Of a stretch of DNA of 64,000 bases, positions 50,385 to 58,671 are shown one piece after another. The stretch lies in the NCBI RefSeq assembly GCF_900111765.1, contig NZ_FOIB01000001.1, positions 62,001-126,000 of the forward strand, read 5' to 3'. Position 1 is the first letter of the stretch. The number at the start of each line of letters is the position of its first letter. Made by a program: the position numbers and the translations under genes. Source of the DNA: Myxococcus fulvus (lineage in GTDB: Bacteria > Myxococcota > Myxococcia > Myxococcales > Myxococcaceae). Under the pieces are notes generated by a model, which saw only the letters and a program-made list of their open reading frames with translations, was not told the origin of the DNA and searched no databases.

Positions 50385-51184
50385 CTTCCCCCCAACGCAC
50401 CCCGGACTGGCTGCTGGAGCGAATCCTGCTGGGTGAGCTTCCCCCCGACGAGCTGGCCGCCGCGCGCGCCCGGCTGGAGTCGGAGCCGGAGGGCCTGGCG
50501 CGCCTGGCCGCGCTGGAGGCCGACACGCGCGCCACCCTGGAGCGGCTGCCCGCCGAGCGCGTGGCCCGCGAGGTGGATGCGCGATTTCGCCGGGACGCCG
50601 AGCGTCGTGCGGCTCGTCCCGCGTGGCTGACGCCCGCGATGGGGCTGGTGCCCGTGCTCGCGGCGCTCGCGCTGTTCATGGTGGTGAAGCCCGCGTCCCA
50701 GCCCTCGGCCGGCGTGGACGCGCCGGTGGCGGGGTGGGACACGGAGACCACGCGCTCCAAGGGCCTGAAGCCGAAGCTGGAGGTGCACCGTCAGCGAGGG
50801 CAGGCGGACGAGTCGCTCCAGGACGGCGCGCGCGCGGCGCCGGGAGACGTGGTGCAGCTGGCGTACGTGGCGGCGGGTCAGGCGCACGGCGTCATCCTCT
50901 CCGTGGACGGGCGGGGCGCCGTCACGCTGCACGCGCCCGAGCACGGGGCCCGGGCCGCGGCGTTGTCCCCCTCCGGCACACAGCGGCTGCCCGGGGCCTA
51001 CGAGCTGGATGACGCGCCGGGCTTCGAGCGCTTCTTCCTCGTCACGTCGGACGCGCCCTTCGAGGTGGAGCCCGTGGTGGAGGCGGCCCGGCGGCTCGGG
51101 GCGTCGGCCGGGGCCGACACCGCGTCGCTCATGTTGCCCGAGGGCTTGACGCAGGTGTCCTTCACACTTCAAAAGAAGGAGTGA
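50381..51184 (+). CDS. ActD-like membrane protein, probable anti-sigma partner
   Basis: 267 residues. The N-terminal cytoplasmic helices (about 8-80, WLLERILLGELPPDELAAAR) resemble anti-sigma domains without the zinc ligands. One membrane helix follows (about 83-102, LTPAMGLVPVLAALALFMVV), then a periplasmic beta-rich domain (about 125-265, GDVVQLAYVAAGQAHGVILS) like the DUF4384/ActD type. ActD in M. xanthus belongs to the act operon that sets C-signal levels; this protein only shares the type. It overlaps the sigma gene by 4 bases, and its stop overlaps the ATG of the outer-membrane protein gene. Confidence 0.7.
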   Translation: MTSPQRTPDWLLERILLGELPPDELAAARARLESEPEGLARLAALEADTRATLERLPAERVAREVDARFRRDAERRAARPAWLTPAMGLVPVLAALALFMVVKPASQPSAGVDAPVAGWDTETTRSKGLKPKLEVHRQRGQADESLQDGARAAPGDVVQLAYVAAGQAHGVILSVDGRGAVTLHAPEHGARAAALSPSGTQRLPGAYELDDAPGFERFFLVTSDAPFEVEPVVEAARRLGASAGADTASLMLPEGLTQVSFTLQKKE

Positions 51185-51795
51185 TGAAACCCCGAGCCCT
51201 TCTCGCACTGTGGCTGTGGGCGGGGGTGGCGGTCGCCGATGTCAGGGCGGCGCGCCCCCTCGCGATGGAGGAGGGTGAAGGTGCGTTCGCGCAGGCCGCG
51301 GACACAGGCCCCGAGCCCGGGCGTCGCGGGCTGCGCAAGGGCAACGTCCACATGGAGCTGTGGTCGAGCGACATCCAGCTCGCCAACCTCGCGGTGAAGC
51401 TGGGCGGTGGCCCCTTCTACCTGACGCTGCTGGCGGGAATCGAGCCGGGCAGCCGCGACGAGGCCCGCTTCAACTTCGGCCTGGGCGTGGGCGGGCACAT
51501 CGTGCTGTCGCACCGCTTCTGGTTGGACCTGGACGTGACGGGCGGCGCGGTGCAGCCGGTGCAGAAGCCGCTCGAGGGCGACGGCGGCAACGTGCTGGGC
51601 CAGCTGCGCCTGATGCTGGGCGTCCAGGTGATGCCGCGCTTCGCGGTGTTCCTCGGCCCCACGTACAACGCGTGGCTCGTGTGGGGACAGCCGGACTTCG
51701 CGTCGGTGACGCGCATGTCCGTGCGAGAGAGCCACCCGAAGGCCGACAAGCGCTTGCAGCACTGGCCCGGCCTCCAGCTGGGACTGCACTTCTAG
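51184..51795 (+). CDS. Small outer-membrane beta-barrel protein
   Basis: 203 residues. The signal peptide is MKPRALLALWLWAGVAVADV. The mature protein consists of alternating strands (WSSDIQLANLAVKLGGGPFY, LGVGGHIVLSHRFWLDLDVT, GVQVMPRFAVFLGPTYNAWL) and ends with the Phe typical of outer-membrane barrels (LQLGLHF). The ATG at 51184 is inside the preceding stop (TGATG). As the third gene of the ECF operon it is probably part of the envelope response that the sigma factor controls. Confidence 0.7.
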   Translation: MKPRALLALWLWAGVAVADVRAARPLAMEEGEGAFAQAADTGPEPGRRGLRKGNVHMELWSSDIQLANLAVKLGGGPFYLTLLAGIEPGSRDEARFNFGLGVGGHIVLSHRFWLDLDVTGGAVQPVQKPLEGDGGNVLGQLRLMLGVQVMPRFAVFLGPTYNAWLVWGQPDFASVTRMSVRESHPKADKRLQHWPGLQLGLHF

Positions 51796-51800
51796 TCGGG

Positions 51801-52301
51801 CTACTCCACCTTGCTGGCGCGCAGCACCGTGGCGTCGCCCGCCGGGCCCGCCTTGGCGCGCGTCTCCAGCGTGGCGCGGATGCGCAGTCCGCCGCTGGTG
51901 GTCTGCTGCATGAGCGACTCCATCTGCTGCTCGTTGCCGCCCGTCACCGCCGTCAGGTCCAGCTCGTGGACGGGAATCGCGTCCATGCCCGGCTTGTCCG
52001 CCAGCACCGCGTTGTACGAGGGGCAGGGCGGGGCGATGCACCGGATGCCGCTGTCCGTGACGATGTAGACGGCGCTCTCACCCGCCTTGGCCTCGCCGCC
52101 GTTGGCGTTGGAGGGGGGCGGGGCGACGGGGGTGCCGCTGCGGTCATTGTCGGGGGCGGCGTTCTCCGCGGCCGGGCGGGTGTCGCCCGGGGCGGGCGTA
52201 CCGGGCTCGCCCGCGGCCGACGACGAGGAGGCGGACGGCTTGCTGCATCCAGCGGCGAAGCCCAGCGCGAGGGCGGCGAGCAACAGCGGGCGGACGTTCA
52301 T
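51801..52301 (-). CDS. Lipoprotein with DUF6748-like domain
   Basis: 166 residues. MNVRPLLLAALALGFAAGC is the lipoprotein signal, followed by a Ser/Ala/Pro spacer of about 60 residues. The compact domain after residue 75 includes VYIVTDSGIRCIAPPCPSYN, whose RC-x2-PPCPSY pattern is the mark of DUF6748-like domains in myxobacteria, and ends in strands with LRIRATLETRA. Function unknown. It converges with the ECF operon (5 bases between stops). Confidence 0.7.
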   Translation of the reverse strand: MNVRPLLLAALALGFAAGCSKPSASSSSAAGEPGTPAPGDTRPAAENAAPDNDRSGTPVAPPPSNANGGEAKAGESAVYIVTDSGIRCIAPPCPSYNAVLADKPGMDAIPVHELDLTAVTGGNEQQMESLMQQTTSGGLRIRATLETRAKAGPAGDATVLRASKVE

Positions 52302-52569
52302 GGGAAGGCTCCGGAAGGCGGGAAGGCACCTAGTGTCCATCGCCCCCGGCGATTGGGCCAGTCTCCCGTTCGCCCGGCTGACTGGCGGTCAATTGGACTG
52401 CCCGTGGCTGAATGCCCGTACAGGGCGGGTAGGGTGGCTGATGCGCTTCAGTTGACGTCCTGGCGCTCGTGTCCAGAGTGCTTCTGGCGCGTTGACCCGC
52501 CTGGACTCACGGGCTACATCGACCGCCTGATCGGCCCCTCCGGGGGCCGGGATTCAAGGACGACCTCCG

Positions 52570-53676
52570 ATGGAATTCCGCATCGCCGCCGACGAGCTGA
52601 AGAAGGCCCTCTACCGCGCCCAGGGCATCGTGGAGCGCAAGACGACGATGCCCATCCTGGCCAACGTGCTCGTCAACGCGACGAAGGGCGGCATCACCGT
52701 CACCGCGTTCGACCTGGACATCGGCATCGTGTCCGAGCACCCCGCCGAGGTCATCAAGACGGGCGCCGTCACGCTGAGCGCCAAGTACGTCTTCGACATC
52801 GTGCAGAACCTGCCGGACGCGCAGGTGACGCTCAAGAAGCTGGCGAACAACTACGTGGACATCGCCAGCGGCTCGGCCCACTTCAAGATTGTCGGCATGG
52901 CGGCGGAGGAGTACCCGAAGCTGCCCAAGGAGGAGAACGCCCCGCTGGTGCAGGTGGGCGGCAACACCCTCCTGGAGATGATCAAGAAGACCCAGTTCGC
53001 CATCTCCAGCGACGAGACGCGCTACATCCTCAACGGCGTCTTCTTCGAGCCGCAGGCCAGCGGCAAGGTCCGCATGGTGGCCACGGACGGTCACCGGCTG
53101 TCGCTCATCGAGCGGGAGCTGACGGGGGACTTCAAGCTGAAGAGCGGCGTCATCATCCCGCGCAAGGGGTTGATGGAGTTGAAGCGCCTGTTGGACGAGG
53201 CGCCGGACGCGGAGTGCCACCTGGGGTTCGCGGAGAACTCGGCGCTCTTCAAGAAGCCGGGCCTGACGATGGTGATGCGGCTCATCGACGGGCAGTTCCC
53301 GGAGTACCAGCGGGTGATTCCGAAGGAGGGGGAGAAGGTCGTCCTCGTTCCCAAGGTGCGGCTCTTGGAGGGGCTCAAGCGCATCGCGCTGTTGTCCGCG
53401 GACAAGAGCAACGCGGTGCGAATCGGGCTGGCGGAGAACAAGCTCATCATCACCGCGAGCAACCCGGACCTGGGCGAGGCGCGCGACGAGGTGGAGCTGG
53501 CGTACCAGGGCAAGGACATCACGGTGGGCTTCAACGCGCGCTACCTGATGGACGTGCTCGCGGTGACGGACACGGACGAGGTGAGCTTCGAGCTGGGTGA
53601 CGAGCACAGCCCGGGCGTGCTGCACGCGCCGGGGGACCGCACGTTCACCGCGGTGGTCATGCCGATGCGCGTCTGA
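52570..53676 (+). CDS. dnaN: DNA polymerase III beta subunit (sliding clamp)
   Basis: 368 residues forming the three clamp domains (about 1-120, 128-245, 246-368). Typical sequences are MEFRIAADELKKALYRAQGI, VERKTTMPILANVLV, the second-domain DETRYILNGVFFE, ATDGHRLSLIERE, and the C-terminal VVMPMRV that lines the partner-binding cleft. The clamp encircles DNA and tethers the replicative polymerase and repair factors. dnaA is not in the window, so the standard dnaA-dnaN-recF array is broken here. AAGGA precedes the ATG, and an intrinsic terminator follows, so it is transcribed alone. Confidence 0.98.
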   Translation: MEFRIAADELKKALYRAQGIVERKTTMPILANVLVNATKGGITVTAFDLDIGIVSEHPAEVIKTGAVTLSAKYVFDIVQNLPDAQVTLKKLANNYVDIASGSAHFKIVGMAAEEYPKLPKEENAPLVQVGGNTLLEMIKKTQFAISSDETRYILNGVFFEPQASGKVRMVATDGHRLSLIERELTGDFKLKSGVIIPRKGLMELKRLLDEAPDAECHLGFAENSALFKKPGLTMVMRLIDGQFPEYQRVIPKEGEKVVLVPKVRLLEGLKRIALLSADKSNAVRIGLAENKLIITASNPDLGEARDEVELAYQGKDITVGFNARYLMDVLAVTDTDEVSFELGDEHSPGVLHAPGDRTFTAVVMPMRV

Positions 53677-53705
53677 GTCGGCCACGGCCGGCGTGTCGCC
53701 GTGCG

Positions 53706-53751
53706 AGCCCATGCGTGCTCCACCTTCGAGGTGGGGTCGCATGGGCTTTTT
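53706..53751 (+). terminator. Intrinsic terminator of dnaN
   Basis: A 10-base outer stem (AGCCCATGCG with CGCATGGGCT) encloses a second hairpin (CCACC-TTCGA-GGTGG) and runs into a TTTTT tract. It starts 30 bases after the dnaN stop. It is the clearest Rho-independent terminator in the window. Confidence 0.88.
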
Positions 53752-53903
53752 CGTGGGCGCGATGCCTCATTCTGGACGGGGAACGCGCGGGGTGTGCGCT
53801 CGGGAGGGCAGGGCGCGGTCCCGGGTGACACATCGTGCACGCTCCCAGAGGAGAGATGGGCCGGGGGCCTGCCGGATGGAGGGCGCGCTTTTATAGTGGG
53901 GCC

Positions 53904-55112
53904 GTGGCCACGCACCCGGACAACCTGCGCGCACGACTGGAGGACCGCGCGGACCTCCTGGAGGCCACGCGCCTGCGCTACGTCGCCCTGCGCGGCATGC
54001 TGGATGCCTTCTTCTGGAAGGACCGGGTGCGCGCGCACTTCGAGCTGCTTCGCGAGGTGGCGCAGGTGCAGCCGGAGGTCGACGCCACGCTCGCCGCGCT
54101 CCAGCGTCGCGCCACCGCCGAGAGCTGGCCGCGCGACGCCGCGCCCATGAAGTTGATGGCGGAGGTGACGCGGCTGCGGGACGCCGTGCACCAGGTGGCC
54201 CGGAAGCGGTTGCCGGAGGCGGAGCGCTCGTCGTCCCTGGGCGAGATGTTGCTGCGGCTCGAGGAGGTGGTGCTGGAGGCGGGGCCGCTCTTGGGCCGCC
54301 GCACGTGGGCACGGGCCATCGAGCTGTTGCCCCGGAACCTCCCGGAGCTGCGCGCCGCGTGCGCCGCGGCCGAGGTGTTCGAGCGCGTGTTCAAGCGGCC
54401 CACGCAGCCGGGAGCCTTGCCGTTCAATGAGGCGGAGGCGGATGAGCTGCGTCGTGCCCTGCCGCTCGCGGAGTCCGCGCTGGGCGCGCTGTGGGCCCGC
54501 CTGGAGCACTTCGACACGAGCGGGCGGGTGAAGGACTTCCTGTCGCGCCGGGCCTCGCGGACGCCGCTGCATGCGCCTCGGAGCGGGCCGGAGTTGGTGC
54601 TGCACGCGGCCTTCTGGCACGGCGTGGCGCGGGCGAGGTTGCGCGCGTTGCTGGAGGAGCGACTGGCGCCGGTGTTGCCGCTGGAGACGGAGGTGCCCGC
54701 GCTGCTGCCGTGGATTGCCGCGCGCGAGGCCGCGTCTGGAGGTGAGGCGAAGCTCAGCGCGGGCGAGGTGTTCGACGAGGGACGCGCGGGCCTGTTCGAG
54801 CTGGCCGCGGAGCTGGCGTCGCTGTCGCACGAGCGACCCACGGGAGCGTGGAGCGAGGAGGCCGCGTGGACGCGGCTGTGGAGCGCGGCGCAGCGAGCAC
54901 GTGACGAGGGCGGCACGGACGTGGAGCGACTGCGCGATGCCTTGCGCCTGTTCGTCATCCTGCGCGGCACGGAGCAGACCCCGGCCCGGCTGTTCTCTCC
55001 GTCCCGCGCGTCACCCCGCGCCTCGGAGGAGCCGGGGCGCGACGTGCGGGACATGAAGGACCTGCCCGCGCTGGTCCAGGCCGCGAGGCACGCGGCCACG
55101 CGCCAGGGCTGA
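53904..55112 (+). CDS. Uncharacterised helical protein downstream of dnaN
   Basis: 402 residues from the GTG at 53904. The sequence is almost all amphipathic helix, rich in Ala, Leu, Arg and Glu, with no membrane segment or known motif. I cannot assign a family. TATAGT lies 6 bases upstream of this GTG, so the transcript may begin at or near the start codon; an ATG at 53835 in the same frame is an alternative. The context GGGGCC-GTGGC-x-AC is repeated at the start of the PAS kinase gene at 58672. Confidence 0.6.
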   Translation: MATHPDNLRARLEDRADLLEATRLRYVALRGMLDAFFWKDRVRAHFELLREVAQVQPEVDATLAALQRRATAESWPRDAAPMKLMAEVTRLRDAVHQVARKRLPEAERSSSLGEMLLRLEEVVLEAGPLLGRRTWARAIELLPRNLPELRAACAAAEVFERVFKRPTQPGALPFNEAEADELRRALPLAESALGALWARLEHFDTSGRVKDFLSRRASRTPLHAPRSGPELVLHAAFWHGVARARLRALLEERLAPVLPLETEVPALLPWIAAREAASGGEAKLSAGEVFDEGRAGLFELAAELASLSHERPTGAWSEEAAWTRLWSAAQRARDEGGTDVERLRDALRLFVILRGTEQTPARLFSPSRASPRASEEPGRDVRDMKDLPALVQAARHAATRQG

Positions 55113-55149
55113 GGGCCTCCCGCGCCGCGAGCCCGAGAGGCCCGGCCCC

Positions 55150-56412
55150 TCACGCCTCCGCGGGGCGATTGGAGACCAGCGGCATCAACCGCGAGGCGAT
55201 GGCCGCCACCAGCGCATCCTCCGCGAACGCCGCCGCCATGCTCGGCACCCGGAACCGGGTCGTGGCCATCTTCCGCAGCGAATAGAACGTCCACGTCGAA
55301 GCCGCCGCCGCGAGCCCACCCAGCGCCGCCGCGAGCACCCTGCGCTTTCGCGTCTGCCCCGACACCGACGTCGCGGCGGCCACCGCGCCCATGAAGATGC
55401 GCCCCGTCATCGGCACCAGCTTCACGCGCGCGGGCGTCGTCGGCAGCTTGTCCCCCACCAGCTCCCCGAGCGTCAGCACCTCCAGCACCCGAGGCACCCA
55501 GGGCTTCGACAGCGCGACCGACAGCGGGTCCGTCCTCGGCTCCGGAGACTCCGCCAGCCGATGGCTCACCAGCGCCGGCGCGCTCATGCTCCGCATCCCC
55601 GCCATCACTCCCAGCCCGATGGGCGTCAACCAGTGTCCTCGTTGCACGGCTTCCACCTCCTCTTCGAGTTGTGACTTCAGTCGCCCAGGCGCCCGCTGCG
55701 CGAAGAAGCGCACCGGCCCCAGCCCCTCCAGCTCATGGCCGGAGTGGTCCACCTTGCCCTGCTCCGCGGGCCGCCCCGCCAGCTCCGGGTGATGCAGCGT
55801 CAACGCGCGCAGGCGCGCATGCGTCAGCCGATGCCACGCGCGCTGATAGCGCCGCCCCACCAGCGTGAAGCCCACGCGGCTCCACAGGTTCGGAAACTTC
55901 CCGGGTCGCCACGCCGCCTCGATGTGGAAGCGCACCTCGCCCGTCTCGTGGCTCTTGCGCAGGAGGAACCACTCGCGTCCCTCCTCGATGTGTCTCCCCA
56001 GCGTCTCGAAGCTGAAGCCATACACGCTGCACGTCTCGCCGTGCTCCTCGCGCGTGTCCCCCACCCGCACGGCGCACAGGAAGCGCAGCCGCTGCGCCAG
56101 CGACTTCAGCTCCAGCAGCACCGTGCGCCCATGCAGCGGCGAGTCCGCGTTGAAGTGCCAGCGCACGATGCGCGGGTCCGAGAAGTCGAACGTCTCCAGC
56201 CCGCCCTTCGCCCTCGCGAAGAGCCCGTCCGCCACCGGCGGCCCCGGCGGCTCGCGCCCCAGCGAGGACACCGAATGCACCTGGTTCCACCCTCCCTCCA
56301 GCGTCATCTCCCCCGACGCCGCCTCGAAGTTGCGCGACAGCGAGCGCGCCGCCGCGAGCCTCGGGGCCAGCTCCTCGTCCGTCCAACCCGAGAGCCATCG
56401 CCACTCAATCAT
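55150..56412 (-). CDS. DUF1990 domain fused to a DUF4126-like membrane domain
   Basis: 420 residues. The N-terminal half (about 50-200) resembles DUF1990 (YGFSFETLGRHIEEGREWFL, VRFHIEAAWRPGKFP, GFTLVGRRYQRAWHRLTHAR). The C-terminal half (about 255-415) has about four hydrophobic stretches and starts with the DUF4126 signature LGVMAGMRSMSAPALVSHRL. Neither domain has a firm function; DUF1990 has a START-like fold. It overlaps the preceding DUF1990 gene by 8 bases, so the two are made together and may form a membrane-associated lipid-binding pair. Confidence 0.78.
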   Translation of the reverse strand: MIEWRWLSGWTDEELAPRLAAARSLSRNFEAASGEMTLEGGWNQVHSVSSLGREPPGPPVADGLFARAKGGLETFDFSDPRIVRWHFNADSPLHGRTVLLELKSLAQRLRFLCAVRVGDTREEHGETCSVYGFSFETLGRHIEEGREWFLLRKSHETGEVRFHIEAAWRPGKFPNLWSRVGFTLVGRRYQRAWHRLTHARLRALTLHHPELAGRPAEQGKVDHSGHELEGLGPVRFFAQRAPGRLKSQLEEEVEAVQRGHWLTPIGLGVMAGMRSMSAPALVSHRLAESPEPRTDPLSVALSKPWVPRVLEVLTLGELVGDKLPTTPARVKLVPMTGRIFMGAVAAATSVSGQTRKRRVLAAALGGLAAAASTWTFYSLRKMATTRFRVPSMAAAFAEDALVAAIASRLMPLVSNRPAEA

Positions 56413-57097
56413 CGGCTTCGTCTCCTCGCGCGAGGAACGTGGGACCCGCCGTCACGTCGCCCCCCTCGGGCTCGTCCTCCAGCTCCACCGTCTCCGCGTG
56501 GATGACACCCACCACGCCCTCGCCCGTGGACACCGCCACGCGCAGCACGAACTCCGTCCAGGTGTTGGTCTGCATCGCCTCGCCCCCCGCCACGAACCCC
56601 CAGTAGTGGACGGGCGAGCCGGAGCGCGCGCGGCTGCGGATGTGGAAGAGCACGTCCCCGTACTCGTTGCGGTACGCGCCGAAGGTGATGCGCCCGGCCT
56701 CCGGGTGCCCCGGCAGCGTGGCGAGCGTCAGGCTCTGCCGGTCCTTGTGGATGACGCGCACCCCGAACGTGCCCGCGCCCTGGATGTGCACCGTGAGCCC
56801 CTCGCCCAGCTCCAGCGGCTGCCCCTCGCGCGAGCCGCTCTCCCGCTCGAAGACACACAGCTCGTCCGGCGCCAGCTCCGGGAAGCGGCGGGCCACCCAG
56901 TCCACCAGGTCCGACGGCCGGTGATGGCATTGGCGGATGACGGCCCAGTAGTCGCGTTGCAACAGCGGCCCCGCGCCCGCCTCCGGGAGCTGCAGGTCGC
57001 CCGCCTCGCCCTCTGTCGTGTCCGTTGTGTGGTGCACCCTCTCGCCCTTTGCCAGGTCCGGTCCCACCATGATGGGGACCGCCACGACGGGAGGCAT
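56405..57097 (-). CDS. DUF1990-family protein
   Basis: 230 residues, soluble. The DUF1990 core reads GVRVIHKDRQSLTLATLPGH followed by PEAGRITFGAYRNEYGDVLF and HIRSRARSGSP, matching the family pattern of a TLPGHPE motif and an I-x-S/A-x-(S/A)R strand. The N-terminal 60 residues (WAVIRQCHHRPSDLVDWVAR) form a helical extension. The ATG at 57097 has GAGG upstream. It is the first gene of a two-gene operon with the DUF1990-DUF4126 fusion and is divergent from the small membrane protein gene. Confidence 0.75.
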   Translation of the reverse strand: MPPVVAVPIMVGPDLAKGERVHHTTDTTEGEAGDLQLPEAGAGPLLQRDYWAVIRQCHHRPSDLVDWVARRFPELAPDELCVFERESGSREGQPLELGEGLTVHIQGAGTFGVRVIHKDRQSLTLATLPGHPEAGRITFGAYRNEYGDVLFHIRSRARSGSPVHYWGFVAGGEAMQTNTWTEFVLRVAVSTGEGVVGVIHAETVELEDEPEGGDVTAGPTFLARGDEADD

Positions 57098-57156
57098 GGG
57101 GCCTCTTGGCCCGTGCGGGGCATGGGCGGGCCTGACCGGCCGCCAGGGGAGGGAGC

Positions 57157-57447
57157 ATGAGCCTGGACGTCAACCCTGCGAGCGAGGCGTCGAAGCACGA
57201 CTACGAGGCACCGCCCGTCGTTCGCGCCGAGCACGCCGAGGGCTCGTTCACCCGCCTGATTGAGCAGCAGACGGCCAAGATACCCTCCCACGTCTTCCTG
57301 TTCGCCAGCCTCTGCTCGATGGGGACGTCCCTGTGCCTGGAGCTGATGGGGCGCACCCAGCCCGCGCGCTTCGTCGGCTCGTGGGTGTCACCCCTCCTGG
57401 TGATGGGCGTCTACAACAAGCTGGTGAAGCTGCTCGGCTCGCGCTGA
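57157..57447 (+). CDS. Small two-helix membrane protein
   Basis: 96 residues. About 45 polar N-terminal residues are followed by two hydrophobic segments (VFLFASLCSMGTSLCLELMG and FVGSWVSPLLVMGVYNKLVK) separated by a short Arg-containing turn. GGGAGGGAG lies just ahead of the ATG. Similar small proteins occur next to envelope genes in myxobacteria, but I do not recognise the family. It converges with the AlkC-type gene, 13 bases between stops. Confidence 0.7.
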   Translation: MSLDVNPASEASKHDYEAPPVVRAEHAEGSFTRLIEQQTAKIPSHVFLFASLCSMGTSLCLELMGRTQPARFVGSWVSPLLVMGVYNKLVKLLGSR

Positions 57448-57460
57448 CGGCCCGGCCAGG

Positions 57461-58573
57461 TCACTCCACCACGTCCACCGTGCCCAGCGGCTGGTCCACG
57501 CCGTTGACGCGCACCTCCAGCCGATGCGGGCCCGCGTAGTGGCGGCGCGTGGACAGCTGCGCCAGCGACACGCGCTTGCCCACCTCCTCCTCCTGGCCCG
57601 CGCCCAGCACCAGCTCGCGCACCTTGAAGACCTTGGGCTGGGGCGCCTCTCCGCGCGACTTGAAGAAGTGCACCGCCAGGTCCACCACCAGCGACTGCTC
57701 CTTCCGGGAGCGGTTGGCCACCACGAAGCGCACGTCCATGGCGCCGCCCAGCTTCGCGCGCCGGGGCACCTGCGTGGGGCGCACCTCGATGCCCGAGGGC
57801 TTGCCCGCGCCCACCACCTCCAGCGCGGAGGGCTCGCCGCGCTTGATGGCGAAGCGCAGCGCGTGGCGCACCAGCCACTCGCGCTCCGGCGTGGCGTCCT
57901 TCATCCACTGCTTCGCCACCTTCACCAGCACGTCCGGATGGTCCTTGCCGATGTCGTTGAGGTTGTTGGCCACCGAGCGGCGCACGTACAGCTCCGGGTC
58001 GTCCTTGAGCAGCTCCAACAGCCCCAGCACCGGCGTCGGGTCCTCCTGGAAGGCGCGCAGCCGGGAGCCCCACGGCAGCCTGGGCCGCGTGCCCTCGGAG
58101 ACCAGCCGCCGCACGTGCACGTTGGAATCCGTGGCCCACTCGCGCAGCCGCGCCAGCGTCTTCTCCGGGTGCTTCTCCAGGAACGGCCGGATGGAGAACT
58201 CCGCCGTGAAGCGCTGGGTGAGCGCGTGCTGCGCCTTCATGGACTCCTCGAAGTGCCCCAACCCATACTCCGCCACGAAGGTGGTGTGGGGCAGGTAGAA
58301 GAAGACCTCCATGCCGCCCACCCGGTCCACCTCCCGCACCGGCCCCAACGAGCGCAGCAGCACCTGCACCGCCTTCGGGTAGTCGTCCGGCAGCGAGCGC
58401 CGCATGGCCAGACACAGGTGCCGGGCCCGACCCACCAGCTCGTGTGCCTCCAGGCCGTCCCGGGCCTCGCGCAGGAACGTGTCGAGGGGGAACGCGGGGT
58501 GCGCGCGGTGCAGCGAGGTGCCCAGCCGCTCCACCAGCCGCGCGTCGAAGAAGGTCTTGAGAGGCTCCGCCAT
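57461..58573 (-). CDS. AlkC-type DNA alkylation repair protein
   Basis: 370 residues. The HEAT-like repeat domain (about 1-260) contains the AlkC/AlkD signature region TDSNVHVRRLVSEGTRPRLP and KDDPELYVRRSVANNLNDIG. An immunoglobulin-like C-terminal domain follows (about 265-370), as in AlkC, where it helps hold DNA. AlkC enzymes are glycosylases that excise bulky or positively charged alkylated bases such as 3-methyladenine. The ATG at 58573 is preferred over the TTG at 58588. Its position between dnaN and recF suits a repair function. Confidence 0.85.
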   Translation of the reverse strand: MAEPLKTFFDARLVERLGTSLHRAHPAFPLDTFLREARDGLEAHELVGRARHLCLAMRRSLPDDYPKAVQVLLRSLGPVREVDRVGGMEVFFYLPHTTFVAEYGLGHFEESMKAQHALTQRFTAEFSIRPFLEKHPEKTLARLREWATDSNVHVRRLVSEGTRPRLPWGSRLRAFQEDPTPVLGLLELLKDDPELYVRRSVANNLNDIGKDHPDVLVKVAKQWMKDATPEREWLVRHALRFAIKRGEPSALEVVGAGKPSGIEVRPTQVPRRAKLGGAMDVRFVVANRSRKEQSLVVDLAVHFFKSRGEAPQPKVFKVRELVLGAGQEEEVGKRVSLAQLSTRRHYAGPHRLEVRVNGVDQPLGTVDVVE

Positions 58574-58671
58574 GATGGGTGCCACCAAACCCTGTCAGGA
58601 CGTGGTCCACAAGACGTGTCCTACCTTTCCGGGCTGCCAGGAATGACAGTCTTCTGCTAGTCGTAGGGGCC

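Noticed and set aside
52302..52569. Replication origin next to dnaN
   Set aside because: No cluster of DnaA-box-like sequences or AT-rich unwinding region is visible, and dnaA is absent from the window.
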